Shown piece after piece: positions 55,163 through 64,000 of a stretch of 64,000 bases of DNA. A program made the translations under genes and the position numbers. Below the pieces are notes generated by a model that worked only from the letters and a program-made list of their open reading frames with translations, was not told the origin of the DNA and ran no database searches. The DNA comes from Erwinia sp. ErVv1. GTDB taxonomy: Bacteria > Pseudomonadota > Gammaproteobacteria > Enterobacterales > Enterobacteriaceae. The stretch is taken from the NCBI RefSeq assembly GCF_900068895.1, contig NZ_CDPK01000001.1:52990-116989 (forward strand), given 5' to 3'. Numbering within the stretch: the stretch's first letter is position 1; each line of letters opens with the position of its first letter.

Positions 55163-55189
55163 AAAGCCAGCGTTTGCTGGCTTTTTTTT
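55163..55189 (+). terminator. Intrinsic terminator after gor
   Basis: AAAGCCAGC / GCTGGCTTT stem with loop GTTT followed by a run of T. Confidence 0.92.
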
Positions 55190-55661
55190 GTCTGTTATTC
55201 CCCCTCCCGGTCTCCCCTCTCAATGCAAAAAACAGCCCCGTCGGCGGCGGCTTCACCTAACGCGTCAGAGTTCGCGGGTTAAGTCATCTCTGCCACGCGT
55301 TAGCTTCCTGTGAGCCTATTCAACGCCTGTGCCTGACGACTGGCACCGTTCCCTCCGTCAGGCATCAACCCGGTGACCTGACTCAAAATCCATAATTCCT
55401 CCACGATTGGGTAAAAAACAGACTCTTTTTCATCTGACTTCCCTGCTTTCCCTTCTCCATCAAGCCGCTGCGACAGGACAGAACTTTACATTCTGCTTTC
55501 TCTGACCGGAAATTTTACCCACTCCAGCAAAAGCTGCCCGAACGTCCTTTTTAACGCTGTTTATTTTCTGCCCCAGCCGCGTATGATGCCCCTGCTGGAA
55601 ATGCGAATGAGTTACATTTACTTCGCTGCTATTGGTGTTCACTTTCAGGAGAGAAAGGGTC
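55190..55661. promoter_or_regulatory. Intergenic region with possible Fur site before the siderophore ABC operon
   Basis: About 470 bases without a supported gene. At 55599-55620 the run beginning AAATGCGAATGAG and ending TTACATTTA resembles a diverged Fur box and lies 42 bases before the next start codon. The match is weaker than the one before the receptor at 35.4 kb. Confidence 0.4.
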
Positions 55662-56600
55662 ATGAAATTACCTCAGTCGTTTGTTTCGTCACTGGTTTTT
55701 GTTGGACTGTTAATCGGTGGTGGTTTTGGTTCTGTTGCTACCGCCCAGCAATCCGAGACGTTGAGCATTGAACATGCTCAGGGAACCACGGTGGTGCCGC
55801 TTAATCCCAAAAAGGTCATTATCCTCAACCCGTCTACGCTCGATATCGCCGATGCGCTGGATATTCCCGTCGCAGGCGTACCCAAAACCAATTCCCATCT
55901 GCCGGAATTTCTCAAAAAGTATCAGGGCGCAGCCTGGCTGAATGCCGGTACGCTGTTTGAGCCGGATTATGAAGCTTTAAGTCATGCCAGCCCCGATATT
56001 ATCTTTGCCGGGGGTCGCGCACGCGATGCCCGGGATAAACTCAGCGAAATAGCGCCGGTCGTGTCGCTGGAGATCGATCCCGCCCACTTTATCGCCAGCC
56101 TTTCACAACGCACCCACCAGCTGGCCTCGATATTTGGTAAGCAGGCACAGGCGGAAACGCTGCTGGCGGCCTTTACTGCCAAAGCGGAGGCGATTAAAGT
56201 CAAATCAGCCAGCGCGGGCAGCGCTATGGTGATTATGGTTAACGGCGGAAAAATGTCCGCCTATACGCCCGGCTCGCGCTTCGGCTTTATTTACGATGCG
56301 CTGGGCTTTGCCCCTGCGGTTAACCTCCAGAAAACAGGTACACACGGCAGCATCGTGTCGTCTGAATTTATTTTGCATGCCAATCCTGACTGGCTGTTTG
56401 TGCTGGACCGCGACAGCGCAACGGGCAGCAAGACGGGCGCGGCGGCGCAACAGGTGCTGGATAATCCGCTGATCCGCAAAACCTCAGCGTGGCAGAAGGG
56501 GCATGTCGTTTATCTCGACTCCGCGTCGCTGTATATCGCAGGAGGCCTGCAAAGCTATAGCAGGCTTATGGACAGTATCAATAGCGCACTAAGCCCTTAA
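55662..56600 (+). CDS. Siderophore ABC importer, periplasmic binding protein (CeuE/FatB/YclQ type)
   Basis: The 312-residue protein has a signal peptide (about 1-28, ending VATA) and the class III binding fold: KKVIILNPSTLDIADALDIPVAGVPKTNSHLPEFL, LSHASPDIIFAGGRARDA, PDWLFVLDRDSATG. It is likely to bind a ferric catecholate siderophore; CeuE and YclQ relatives bind enterobactin fragments or petrobactin. The ATG at 55662 with GAGAAAGGG upstream is chosen over 55632. It heads a four-gene operon with overlapping permease and ATPase genes. Confidence 0.9.
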   Translation: MKLPQSFVSSLVFVGLLIGGGFGSVATAQQSETLSIEHAQGTTVVPLNPKKVIILNPSTLDIADALDIPVAGVPKTNSHLPEFLKKYQGAAWLNAGTLFEPDYEALSHASPDIIFAGGRARDARDKLSEIAPVVSLEIDPAHFIASLSQRTHQLASIFGKQAQAETLLAAFTAKAEAIKVKSASAGSAMVIMVNGGKMSAYTPGSRFGFIYDALGFAPAVNLQKTGTHGSIVSSEFILHANPDWLFVLDRDSATGSKTGAAAQQVLDNPLIRKTSAWQKGHVVYLDSASLYIAGGLQSYSRLMDSINSALSP

Positions 56601-56610
56601 CCCCTAACCT

Positions 56611-57567
56611 ATGACGCGTAATATTTTTGTCGGGCTGGCCGTCATGCTTGCCCTGATGGCAGGTAGCCTGTGCGTTGGCCCGGGAGACGTTACCCTTAGC
56701 GGCCTGTGGACCAATGCGGAGATGCGGGAAATTGCCCTTATCAGCCGGGTTCCGCGCACGCTGGCGCTGGTGCTGGCGGGCTGTGCGATGAGCGTGGCAG
56801 GGCTGATTATGCAGATGCTGACGCAGAATCGCTTTGTCGAGCCTACCCTCGCTGGCACCACGCAGTCGGCCAGCCTTGGCCTGCTGCTGGTGACCCTGAT
56901 CAGCCCGTCAGCCCCGGTCATCACCAAAATGGCGGTCTCCACACTGTTTGCCCTGGCAGGCACCCTGCTTTTTATGCTGCTTATCCAGCGGATGCGCATC
57001 CGATCCGCCCTGCTGGTTCCGCTGTCCGGCATGATGCTGGGTGCCGTGTTTAGCGCGATAACCACCTTCCTGGCGATGCAGTTCGATCTGCTCCAGTCGC
57101 TGGGCGGCTGGGCCTCGGGTGATTTTTCCGGCGTAATGCAGGGCCGCTATGAGCTGCTGTGGAGCGTGGGAGGGCTGACGCTGCTGGCGATGCTGATTGC
57201 AGACCGTTTCACCCTCGCCGGCATGGGGCGGGATTTCTCCGTCAACAGCGGCCTGAATTACCCCCGGGTGATGCTGACCGGCATGACAATTATTGCGCTG
57301 GTCTGCGGCGTGGTGGTGGTGGTCATTGGCGTACTGCCCTTCGTGGGGCTGATCGTCCCGAATATCGTCAGCATGGCAATGGGCGATAATCTTCGCCGCA
57401 GCCTGCCGTGGGTGGCGATGTGCGGCGGTGGACTGGTGGTTCTGTGCGATATCGCAGGTCGGCTGATCGGCTACCCCTTTGAAGTCCCCGCCAGCGCAAT
57501 GCTTGGCGTAGTGGGAGCGGTCGTTTTTCTCACCCTGCTGCTGAGGAAAAAACGCCATGTCCGTTAA
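56611..57567 (+). CDS. Siderophore ABC importer, permease 1 (FecCD family)
   Basis: The 318-residue inner-membrane protein has the FecCD/BtuC fold with about nine helices. LISRVPRTLALVLAGCAMSVAGLIMQMLTQNRFVEPTLAGTTQSASLG is the coupling region, and FVGLIVPNIVSMAMGDNLRRSLP is the conserved C-terminal loop. It starts 10 bases after the binding-protein gene, and the next permease overlaps its end by 11 bases. Confidence 0.92.
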   Translation: MTRNIFVGLAVMLALMAGSLCVGPGDVTLSGLWTNAEMREIALISRVPRTLALVLAGCAMSVAGLIMQMLTQNRFVEPTLAGTTQSASLGLLLVTLISPSAPVITKMAVSTLFALAGTLLFMLLIQRMRIRSALLVPLSGMMLGAVFSAITTFLAMQFDLLQSLGGWASGDFSGVMQGRYELLWSVGGLTLLAMLIADRFTLAGMGRDFSVNSGLNYPRVMLTGMTIIALVCGVVVVVIGVLPFVGLIVPNIVSMAMGDNLRRSLPWVAMCGGGLVVLCDIAGRLIGYPFEVPASAMLGVVGAVVFLTLLLRKKRHVR

Positions 57568-58561
57568 TACGCGCCCCACCCGCCCCGCTCTGCCACCGGC
57601 CAGCGGGCGTTTCGCCACTCCGGTAAGACGCCTGCTGCTGCTGACCGTGCTGGCGCTGGGGGTGATGATTATCTATATGACCCTCAACCTGAGCGGCAAC
57701 CTGCGCTATATCCTGCTGCATCGTGGGCAGGTTCTGGCGACCCTGCTGCTGGTCGCCTTTGCCTCGGGCGTCGCCACGCTGCTGTTTCAGACGGTCACCC
57801 ATAACCGCATTCTTACGCCGTCCATTATGGGTATGGAGTCGCTGTTTATCCTGATACAGACGCTGGCCGTCTTTTTTATTGACGCTGACGCCCTGCGCTC
57901 GCTGGGCACTGTCGGGAAATTTGTCTGCGAGTCGCTGCTGCTGGTGATTTTCTCGATGCTGCTTTATCGCTGGCTGTTTGCCAGCGTCGGGGTGGATCTG
58001 CACCGGGTCCTGCTGGCCGGGCTGGTATTTGGCACGCTGTTTAACAGCCTTTCCGGCCTGATGCAGCGCCTGCTCTCACCCGGTGAGTTTGCCATCCTCC
58101 AGGGGAGGATGTTTGCCACCTTTACCCGCGCCGCCCCCGAGGTACTGGCGCTGGCCGCTGCGGTTATTTTGGTGATCACGCTGATTATCTGGCGAATGCG
58201 GCACCAGCTTGACGTACTGGCGCTGGGGCGCGACGCCGCCATCAGCCTTGGCGTCTGCTGGCGGCAGAAAACCCTGGTGCTGCTGATACTGATCGCCGTA
58301 CTGGTGGCGATATCCACCGCGCTGGTTGGGCCGTTGACGTTTTTTGGACTGCTGGTGGCCAATCTGACCTGGCAGCTTGCTGGCTCACACCGGCATCAGC
58401 ATCTGCTGCCGGTAGTGGTACTGACGGGGATCGTGACGCTGGTCGGGGGGCAGCTAATTCTGGAGCGCCTGCTGCATATGTCCGGCACCCTGTCGGTGGT
58501 GATTGAATTCACCGGCGGTGGACTGTTTCTTTACCTGCTGATTAAAAAGGTGCCGTTATGA
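57557..58561 (+). CDS. Siderophore ABC importer, permease 2 (FecCD family)
   Basis: The 334-residue partner permease is more divergent (LATLLLVAFASGVATLLFQTVTHNRILTPSIMGMESLFILIQ; GPLTFFGLLVANLTWQLAG). It would form a heterodimer with the preceding permease. It overlaps that gene by 11 bases and the ATPase gene by four. Confidence 0.91.
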   Translation: MSVNTRPTRPALPPASGRFATPVRRLLLLTVLALGVMIIYMTLNLSGNLRYILLHRGQVLATLLLVAFASGVATLLFQTVTHNRILTPSIMGMESLFILIQTLAVFFIDADALRSLGTVGKFVCESLLLVIFSMLLYRWLFASVGVDLHRVLLAGLVFGTLFNSLSGLMQRLLSPGEFAILQGRMFATFTRAAPEVLALAAAVILVITLIIWRMRHQLDVLALGRDAAISLGVCWRQKTLVLLILIAVLVAISTALVGPLTFFGLLVANLTWQLAGSHRHQHLLPVVVLTGIVTLVGGQLILERLLHMSGTLSVVIEFTGGGLFLYLLIKKVPL

Positions 58562-59346
58562 TTGAAATTCGCGATGTGACAAAAACATATCAGCAGACGC
58601 GAGTGCTAAAGCAGATCAGCGAAACGCTGCCCGAAGGCGGGATCACCGCGATCATTGGCGCTAACGGCGCGGGAAAATCCACGCTGCTGTCGGTTATCAG
58701 CCGCCTGCTCACGCCCGATGCCGGCAGCGTTAGCATTGACGGTCAGGTGGTGGGTAAAAAATCCAGCAGCGAACTGGCGAAGGTGCTGTCGATCCTGCGC
58801 CAGGAAAATCACCCGATGGGCCGTCTGACGGTCAGCGACCTGGTCGGCTTTGGCCGCTATCCGCATTCACGCGGGCGCCTGACGGCAGAGGATCGTCAGC
58901 ATATCGAGCGTGCACTGGCCTTTCTGAATCTGCATCCTCTGCGCGATCGCTACCTTGATGAGCTCTCTGGTGGCCAGCGGCAGCGCGCCTTTGTGGCCAT
59001 GGTTCTCTGTCAGGATACGAAATACGTGCTGCTTGATGAGCCGTTAAACAACCTGGATATTCGGCACAGCGTGGCGATGATGAACGAACTGCGTCGCGCG
59101 GCGGATGAATTACAAAAAACAGTCCTGCTGGTTATTCATGATATTAATTTTGCCTCCGCCTATGCAGACCACATTATTGCCATGAAGGAGGGCGAAATTA
59201 TCCGGCGCGGCAGCCCGCAGCAGATGATGACGGCGGAAAATCTTGAGGCCATATTCGACACGCCGGTAACCGTTGAACGGCTCAACGGGCACTATGTCGC
59301 CCTTTATTACCGCAGCATGGATCCGGCACGGCCAGACGTTGCCTGA
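58558..59346 (+). CDS. Siderophore ABC importer, ATPase
   Basis: The 262-residue protein powers uptake. It has Walker A GANGAGKST (about 37-45), the signature LSGGQRQRAFVAM, Walker B YVLLDEPLNNLD and the His switch VIHDINFASAYADHI. Genes for all three components plus the binding protein are present; a matching outer-membrane receptor is not adjacent. Confidence 0.95.
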   Translation: MIEIRDVTKTYQQTRVLKQISETLPEGGITAIIGANGAGKSTLLSVISRLLTPDAGSVSIDGQVVGKKSSSELAKVLSILRQENHPMGRLTVSDLVGFGRYPHSRGRLTAEDRQHIERALAFLNLHPLRDRYLDELSGGQRQRAFVAMVLCQDTKYVLLDEPLNNLDIRHSVAMMNELRRAADELQKTVLLVIHDINFASAYADHIIAMKEGEIIRRGSPQQMMTAENLEAIFDTPVTVERLNGHYVALYYRSMDPARPDVA

Positions 59347-59413
59347 CCAGGTTCGACAGACTACTGATAAATAACCCGGATGGGGAAGGTAGATAAATCC
59401 GTCTTCAGCGGTA

Positions 59414-60310
59414 TTAACGCCGCGAGGCCAGCCAGACCGCGTAAGCTTCATCCCAGATAGCGGCAGGTGAACCCGCCCTGCCCAAACCAAACCCGTGGCC
59501 GCCCCGGGTAATATTAATCTGCTCGACGGAGACGCCCATCCGTCGGCAGGTATCGTGCATGATCACCGTGTTGTGCGGGTTGGAGATCGGATCGTCCTCT
59601 GCCTGGGCCAAAAAGGTCGGGGGATAGCGATGGGTCACATAGTTTTCTACCGACCAGTTGGCCTCTTCATTTCTCGACGCGTTTTTTCCCACCAGCTGAA
59701 GATGCGTATTGGTGTGGGTGTAGGGTGGCTCAAGGGTGATAACGGGATAAATTAACCCCACGCTGTCCACCACCGGTACGACGCTGTCAAGGGGGTCCTG
59801 AGGCGGGTAGGAGGCAAAGTCGGGGCGCGCGGCGGCCAGACCCAGCAGATGACCACCGGCCGAGAAGCCCAGCAGATGCACCTTCTTTTCCATTGAGCGC
59901 ACCAGCCGGATTGCCCGCTGCGCGTCCTGCAAGGGCGCATAGCTCCCGGCCCGCCATTTTTCACCCGGCAGGCGATAGCTCAGTACATAGGCGGTATAGC
60001 CGCGGGCATTTAGCCAGCGCGCCACCGGCCAGGCTTCACCGCCCATGCCTATCCAGCGATAGCCGCCACCTGCGGCAATTAGCACCGCCGATCCGTTTGG
60101 CTCTGCGGGCTGGAAGCGCTGAATGGCCGGGCTGACGATATTTGACCAGGAGCCGTTAACCGAAACGTGCAGGTTGCCGCTGGGGCCGCCACCGCCAGGG
60201 GGATCGTCGGGCCAGAGAGGAATAATATCCTCCCGCGCGAAGATTTTACCGGTGGTCATCGCAAGCAATACGGCGCCGGAGGCCTGGATCAACCGACGAC
60301 GACTAATCAT
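59414..60310 (-). CDS. Tat-exported alpha/beta hydrolase (carbohydrate esterase-like)
   Basis: The 298-residue protein has a twin-arginine signal (MISRRRLIQASGAVLLAMT) and an alpha/beta hydrolase domain. The oxyanion region is AVLIAAGGGYRWIGMGGEAW, the nucleophile elbow GFSAGG, the acid about QAEDDPIS, and the His in RGGHGFG. This resembles the BD-FAE/acetyl-xylan-esterase-type group. It would act in the periplasm. It is convergent with the siderophore ABC operon, so a role in hydrolysing a siderophore is imaginable, but a plant-polymer esterase is just as plausible. Confidence 0.84.
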   Translation of the reverse strand: MISRRRLIQASGAVLLAMTTGKIFAREDIIPLWPDDPPGGGGPSGNLHVSVNGSWSNIVSPAIQRFQPAEPNGSAVLIAAGGGYRWIGMGGEAWPVARWLNARGYTAYVLSYRLPGEKWRAGSYAPLQDAQRAIRLVRSMEKKVHLLGFSAGGHLLGLAAARPDFASYPPQDPLDSVVPVVDSVGLIYPVITLEPPYTHTNTHLQLVGKNASRNEEANWSVENYVTHRYPPTFLAQAEDDPISNPHNTVIMHDTCRRMGVSVEQINITRGGHGFGLGRAGSPAAIWDEAYAVWLASRR

Positions 60311-60451
60311 CTGACATTCCCGTCATTCTCAGTAACAAAGAGGATTCAAGCGCAATTACCGCTATTTATGCGATTTCCCCCCGGGGATCAAGCAATATCC
60401 ATCATCAGGGGGAAAAAACAGCACGGCCCGCAGGTCACCGGGCAGAGAGGA

Positions 60452-60958
60452 TCAGTGAGTGGAGCTCTTTTCCCGGCGCGACATGCCGTCGAGATAGCCC
60501 ATCACAAAAGCGGAAAGGACGAAGGTCAGGTGAATCAGCACGTACCACATGAGCTTGTTATCAGGGATATTTTTCGCATCCATAAACACCCTCAGCAGGT
60601 GAATGGATGAGATCGCGACAATGGATGCCGCCACTTTATTTTTCAGCGAGCCGGAGTCCATCTTACCCAGCCAGCTCAGCTTCTCTTTGTGTTCGGCGAT
60701 ATCTAATCTGGAAACAAAGTTTTCGTAGCCGGACAGCATCACCATCACCAGCAGGCCGCCCACCAGCGTCAGGTCAATCATCGACAGCAGTACCAGCACC
60801 AGATCGTTTTCGGCCATCGCCAGCACGTTGGGGAGCAGGTGAAAAACCTCCTGGAAGAACTTAATGGCCAGCGCCAGCAGTCCCAGTGAGAGGCCTAAAT
60901 AAATGGGCGCCAGCAGCCAGCGCGAAGCATAAATAAGGTTTTCAGTGAAACGTTCCAT
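60452..60958 (-). CDS. yqhA: YqhA, UPF0114 inner-membrane protein
   Basis: The 168-residue protein ([30 protein letters not shown]...) has four membrane helices and the UPF0114 signature [11 protein letters not shown], matching E. coli YqhA; the role is unknown. The ATG at 60958 gives the family length. It stands alone between the hydrolase and an AraC-type regulator. Confidence 0.9.
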   Translation of the reverse strand: MERFTENLIYASRWLLAPIYLGLSLGLLALAIKFFQEVFHLLPNVLAMAENDLVLVLLSMIDLTLVGGLLVMVMLSGYENFVSRLDIAEHKEKLSWLGKMDSGSLKNKVAASIVAISSIHLLRVFMDAKNIPDNKLMWYVLIHLTFVLSAFVMGYLDGMSRREKSSTH

Positions 60959-61039
60959 AGCATTCCGTAAGCGTAGTAGATCGGCCAACAGTATACGTTA
61001 TCTTTTCCCGTTATGGTTCACCGCGCGCGAAGGTCGGAC

Positions 61040-61372
61040 TCAGTGAAATTCGCGGTACTGATTGCGATAGTCTCTGGGGGTCACGTTAAAGTGCTTTTTG
61101 AACACGCGCTGAAAGCACTGCTGGGAGGAAAAGCCCAGATCCATGGAAATGGTCATAATGGTTTTATGCGAACTGACCAGGCTTTTTGCCGCCTGATCCA
61201 ACCTGCGGCAGCGGATAAACGAGCCCAGGGTCATGCCTTTTTTCTCTTTAAACGCGCGCTGCAAATGCCATTTTGAGTAACCTGAACGGGCCGCGACGGC
61301 TTCGATATTGAGCCCGTCATCGAGGTGATCTTCGATCCAGTCAATAATTACGTCTACAATTTCGCCTTTCAC
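61040..61372 (-). CDS. Single-domain AraC-family regulator (SoxS/RamA-like), GTG start
   Basis: The 110-residue protein is only the two-helix-turn-helix DNA-binding unit (ARSGYSKWHLQRAFKEKKGMTLGSFIRCRRL, then GFSSQQCFQRVFKKHFNVTPRDYRNQYR), like SoxS, MarA and RamA. I chose the GTG at 61372 because AAGGAGAG precedes it; the ATG ten codons upstream has no such site and would place the RBS inside the gene. A role in stress or efflux control is likely. It is divergent from a LysR gene. Confidence 0.87.
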   Translation of the reverse strand: MKGEIVDVIIDWIEDHLDDGLNIEAVAARSGYSKWHLQRAFKEKKGMTLGSFIRCRRLDQAAKSLVSSHKTIMTISMDLGFSSQQCFQRVFKKHFNVTPRDYRNQYREFH

Positions 61373-61597
61373 TTGCTCTCTCCTTCGGCGGCCATCCTGC
61401 ATATGACGCCGCCGTTCCCGCAGGGGGAATAACGATGATAATTATAGTTTATTGATTTATAAGAGATATCATTTGATATGCCTGAAAGATCGGCGGCAAA
61501 TCGAAATGTAATGGCGTGGATGGTATAAAGAAGCTTAAAATAGTTCAAATAGATAATATAAATGTCCATTTATAGATAATCTCTATACAGGTTAATC

Positions 61598-62497
61598 ATG
61601 TTCGATCTCAATTTGGTGCGCGTCTTTACGGCTATCTATGAAACCCGCAGCGTGAGCGGGGCGGCAAACCGACTGTATATTACTCAACCCTCGGCCAGTT
61701 ACGCGCTGGCAAAGCTGCGGGATGAGACCAATGATGAGCTGTTTAAGCGCAGCCGCAGCGGCATGGAGCCGACGCCCACGGCAGTTCAGCTGTATAAGGT
61801 GTTCAAGAGATCCCTGACCGGCATTGATAAAGCCGTGGCGGAAACGCGTACCTTTTCTCCGGAAACCTCGCGGCATAAATTTCGCCTGGCGCTGTCGGAC
61901 TTAGGGGAACTGCTGCTGCTGCCGAAGCTGGTAGCCTGGCTGCGGCAGGCGGCTCCGAATATCCAGCTGGAGGTGTTACCGGTGGATATGGAGCGTCTGG
62001 ATGAGTGGCTGCTGACCGGCCGTATTGATGCCGCGCTGTGCAGCCGCAATGAATCCGTCTCTTCTGCCCAGCGCGAACTGATGCTCTACGAGCGCTACGT
62101 CTGCCTGCTGAATATCCATCATCCCAGCATTGGCGAGACGCTGTCGCTGGAGGAGTACCTGGACGCACAGCACGTGATTGTGTCAGCGACCAGCGGGCAT
62201 CATATTGTCGAGGACCGGCTAAAAGAGTTTGGCTTCGAGCGTGAGATTGCGGTGGAAGTGCCGCATTTTGCGGCCCTTGGCGAACTTATCGCCTCCAGCG
62301 AGCTGCTGGTTACCCTGCCCTCCAGCGCCGCTAAAATTTATGCCCGTCGGGGCAATGGACGCATTCTTGAACTGCCCTTTCAGGTGCCTAATCAGGAGGT
62401 TTTCCTTTATGGTCATACCGAAATTGGCGATATCACCGCCAAAACCTGGTTTTATGATGTGTTAAGGATTACCGGGCCTGGGATGATTGAACCCTGA
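61598..62497 (+). CDS. LysR-family transcriptional regulator
   Basis: The 299-residue protein has an N-terminal winged helix (LVRVFTAIYETRSVSGAANRLYITQPSASYALAKLRDE) and a C-terminal effector-binding domain of the NodD/LeuO-like group. The target is not evident: the divergent AraC-type gene is 225 bases away. It stands singly with a terminator-like GC sequence afterwards. Confidence 0.86.
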   Translation: MFDLNLVRVFTAIYETRSVSGAANRLYITQPSASYALAKLRDETNDELFKRSRSGMEPTPTAVQLYKVFKRSLTGIDKAVAETRTFSPETSRHKFRLALSDLGELLLLPKLVAWLRQAAPNIQLEVLPVDMERLDEWLLTGRIDAALCSRNESVSSAQRELMLYERYVCLLNIHHPSIGETLSLEEYLDAQHVIVSATSGHHIVEDRLKEFGFEREIAVEVPHFAALGELIASSELLVTLPSSAAKIYARRGNGRILELPFQVPNQEVFLYGHTEIGDITAKTWFYDVLRITGPGMIEP

Positions 62498-62673
62498 CGG
62501 AGGCGTAAGCCTGATAAGGCGGCCGTATGATTTGTGCAAAAAGGCGTCTTAACCTAGACTCATTGCGGTTTTCATACCGAATCTACCCCGGCTAAAAACC
62601 TTATCTGAGCACGCCTGAAGATAATCCGCGTCAGGTCGCCGCCGCCAACCCGCCGTAAACAGGAAGCGCACCG

Positions 62674-63798
62674 ATGTCACTGACTCTTTTGACGCAGCTG
62701 GCCGATTTTCCCGCCAGCCAGTGGGATGCCCTCACTCCGGACGCGAGTCCCTTTACTCGTCACGCTTTTCTCAGCACGCTGGAAGAGAGTGGTTGTCTGG
62801 GTAAAGGCACCGGCTGGCAGCCGGAACACCTGCTGTGGAGTGAAAAGGGTCAGGCGCTGGCCGCCGTGCCCGGCTACCGAAAAGCGCACTCCCGAGGCGA
62901 ATACGTGTTTGATCACGCCTGGGCAGATGCCTGCCAGCGCGCCGGAATACCCTATTATCCTAAATGGCTGGCCGCCGTCCCCTTTAGCCCGGTCACGGGC
63001 GGCCGACTGCTTGGTGAGGCAGCGGCCGGAAAGAAACTGTTACAGGCGATCCCGGACTTCCTGCATCAGCAGCAGCGATACAGCGCCCATATCAACTTTA
63101 GCGACGCGCACACCCACGCGATTATGCAGGACGAACCGGGCTGGCTGCTGCGCCTCGGCTGCCAGTATCACTGGCGTAACCCGGGATACCGGGATTTTCA
63201 GGACTTTCTCGACCAGCTCATGTCACGCAAGCGCAAGCAGATTCGTCGCGAACGCGAACGGGTTGCCAGCCAGGGTTTCGACTTTAGCTGGCTGGCGGGT
63301 CACCAGCTCAGTGAGACACACTGGGATTTTGTTTATACCTGCTATGCCAATACCTATGCGGTGCGGGGACAGCGCCCTTACCTGACCCGACACTTCTTTA
63401 GCCTGCTGGCGGAAAGGATGCCTGAGGCCATCCGCGTGGTACTGGCAACCCGGCATGGCCAGGCGGTGGCGATGGCATTCAGCCTTATTGACGGTTCATC
63501 GCTCTATGGTCGCTACTGGGGATGCCTGGAAGAGTTTAACCACCTGCATTTTGAAACCTGTTTCTATCAGGGGATGGAGTATGCCATTGCGCAGGGCCTG
63601 TCACGCTTTGACGCCGGTGCGCAGGGTGAGCACAAGCTGGTACGGGGCTTTGAGCCGGTTATCACCGAGTCCTGGCACCTGCTGCGCCATGAAGGCCTGC
63701 ATGACGCGGTGGCTGACTTTTTGCAGCAGGAGCGAGAAGGCGTCCACGCGTGGGCGGAAGAAGCCCGGCTGGCTTTACCCTTCCACCGTCCAGCATAA
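62674..63798 (+). CDS. DUF482 / FemAB-related GNAT-fold protein
   Basis: The 374-residue cytoplasmic protein has the DUF482 (peptidoglycan biosynthesis/recognition FemAB-like) pattern: SPFTRHAFLSTLEESGC at the start, FDHAWADACQRAGIPYYPKWLAAVPFSPVTG, then LLGRYW...LYGRYWGCLEEFNHLHFETCFYQGMEYAI and FDAGAQGEHKLVRGFEPV. Such proteins are widespread and their acyl acceptor is not defined. It has no operon partner in view. Confidence 0.85.
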   Translation: MSLTLLTQLADFPASQWDALTPDASPFTRHAFLSTLEESGCLGKGTGWQPEHLLWSEKGQALAAVPGYRKAHSRGEYVFDHAWADACQRAGIPYYPKWLAAVPFSPVTGGRLLGEAAAGKKLLQAIPDFLHQQQRYSAHINFSDAHTHAIMQDEPGWLLRLGCQYHWRNPGYRDFQDFLDQLMSRKRKQIRRERERVASQGFDFSWLAGHQLSETHWDFVYTCYANTYAVRGQRPYLTRHFFSLLAERMPEAIRVVLATRHGQAVAMAFSLIDGSSLYGRYWGCLEEFNHLHFETCFYQGMEYAIAQGLSRFDAGAQGEHKLVRGFEPVITESWHLLRHEGLHDAVADFLQQEREGVHAWAEEARLALPFHRPA

Positions 63799-64000
63799 AA
63801 TATATTCCCTTCGTATCAAATATAATAGCCAGATTATTTTATTCACCTCGTGCGCAAGCACTATTTAACGTACATACTCAAATCAGGTTAGCTTTTCCGC
63901 CGCTCTAAAATAAACATCCCGGAAAAATAAAACCGACAACAGCCTTTATATTTCAATAAAAAATAATTAAATATCAGAAATTAAAACCAGCAGCCACGGG
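63799..64000. other. A+T-rich right-end stretch
   Basis: No gene or clear signal is seen in these last 200 bases; they are strikingly A+T-rich compared with the preceding gene, so a promoter region or the edge of another inserted segment may begin here. Confidence 0.5.

Noticed and set aside
55460-55663. Leftward 67-codon frame before the siderophore operon
   Set aside because: No family, no start signal; the region more likely holds the promoter and Fur site.

Overview
The window is chromosomal DNA of a gamma-proteobacterium of the order Enterobacterales, most probably Erwiniaceae (Erwinia/Pantoea-like). This is inferred from gene order: three blocks keep the Escherichia coli order, with gene products clearly related to the E. 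coli ones. They are ftsY-rsmD-yhhL-yhhM-yhhN-zntA-tusA-yhhQ-dcrB (1-6.9 kb), yhhS-yhhT (22.7-25.3 kb) and yhiN-pitA-uspB-uspA-rsmJ-prlC, then rlmJ and gor (41.0-55.1 kb). I see no rRNA, tRNA, CRISPR array, insertion sequence or phage. The family assignment rests on gene content and style only.

Between the conserved blocks lie variable segments. (1) 7.1-22.6 kb, between dcrB and yhhS, carries a nearly complete myo-inositol catabolic cluster. iolD-G-H-E is leftward, iolC (kinase fused to a DUF2090 aldolase-like domain) and the RpiR-type regulator iolR are rightward, iolA-iolB is leftward and iolI is rightward. Together these convert myo-inositol to acetyl-CoA plus dihydroxyacetone phosphate, but no inositol transporter is present. 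An A+T-rich insert with a DUF3147 membrane protein and an autotransporter adhesin splits the cluster. Recurrent ATTTCA...TGAAAT inverted repeats before iolC, iolI and iolR are candidate IolR operators. (2) 25.4-41.0 kb, between yhhT and yhiN, is a patchwork. It holds uxuA, a sulfonate-binding-like protein with a class II aldolase, a CSS/EAL c-di-GMP phosphodiesterase, proP, a siderophore receptor with a periplasmic binding protein, a LysR regulator divergent from a Rieske oxygenase and its reductase, a nemA-like flavin reductase with an ArsR regulator, and a chromosomal traT. (3) 49.1-51.4 kb, between prlC and rlmJ, holds the most interesting small system. It is an orphan type VI secretion hcp gene followed by two tandem effector-immunity pairs of the Tlde1/Tldi1 (L,D-transpeptidase-like, DUF2778) type, with a perfect FNR consensus site upstream of hcp. 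(4) 55.6-62.5 kb, after gor, holds a complete siderophore ABC importer, a Tat-exported alpha/beta hydrolase, yqhA and two regulators. A DUF482/GNAT-like protein closes the window.

The backbone genes serve housekeeping roles: protein targeting, rRNA modification, metal efflux, tRNA thiolation and queuosine supply, phosphate uptake, universal stress, peptide degradation and glutathione redox. The inserted blocks add carbon-source use, iron scavenging, aromatic or electrophile detoxification, surface adhesion or exclusion, and interbacterial competition.

Start codons were re-chosen in many genes from ribosome-binding sites and family length. All family names come from reading the protein sequences by eye; no database search was run.
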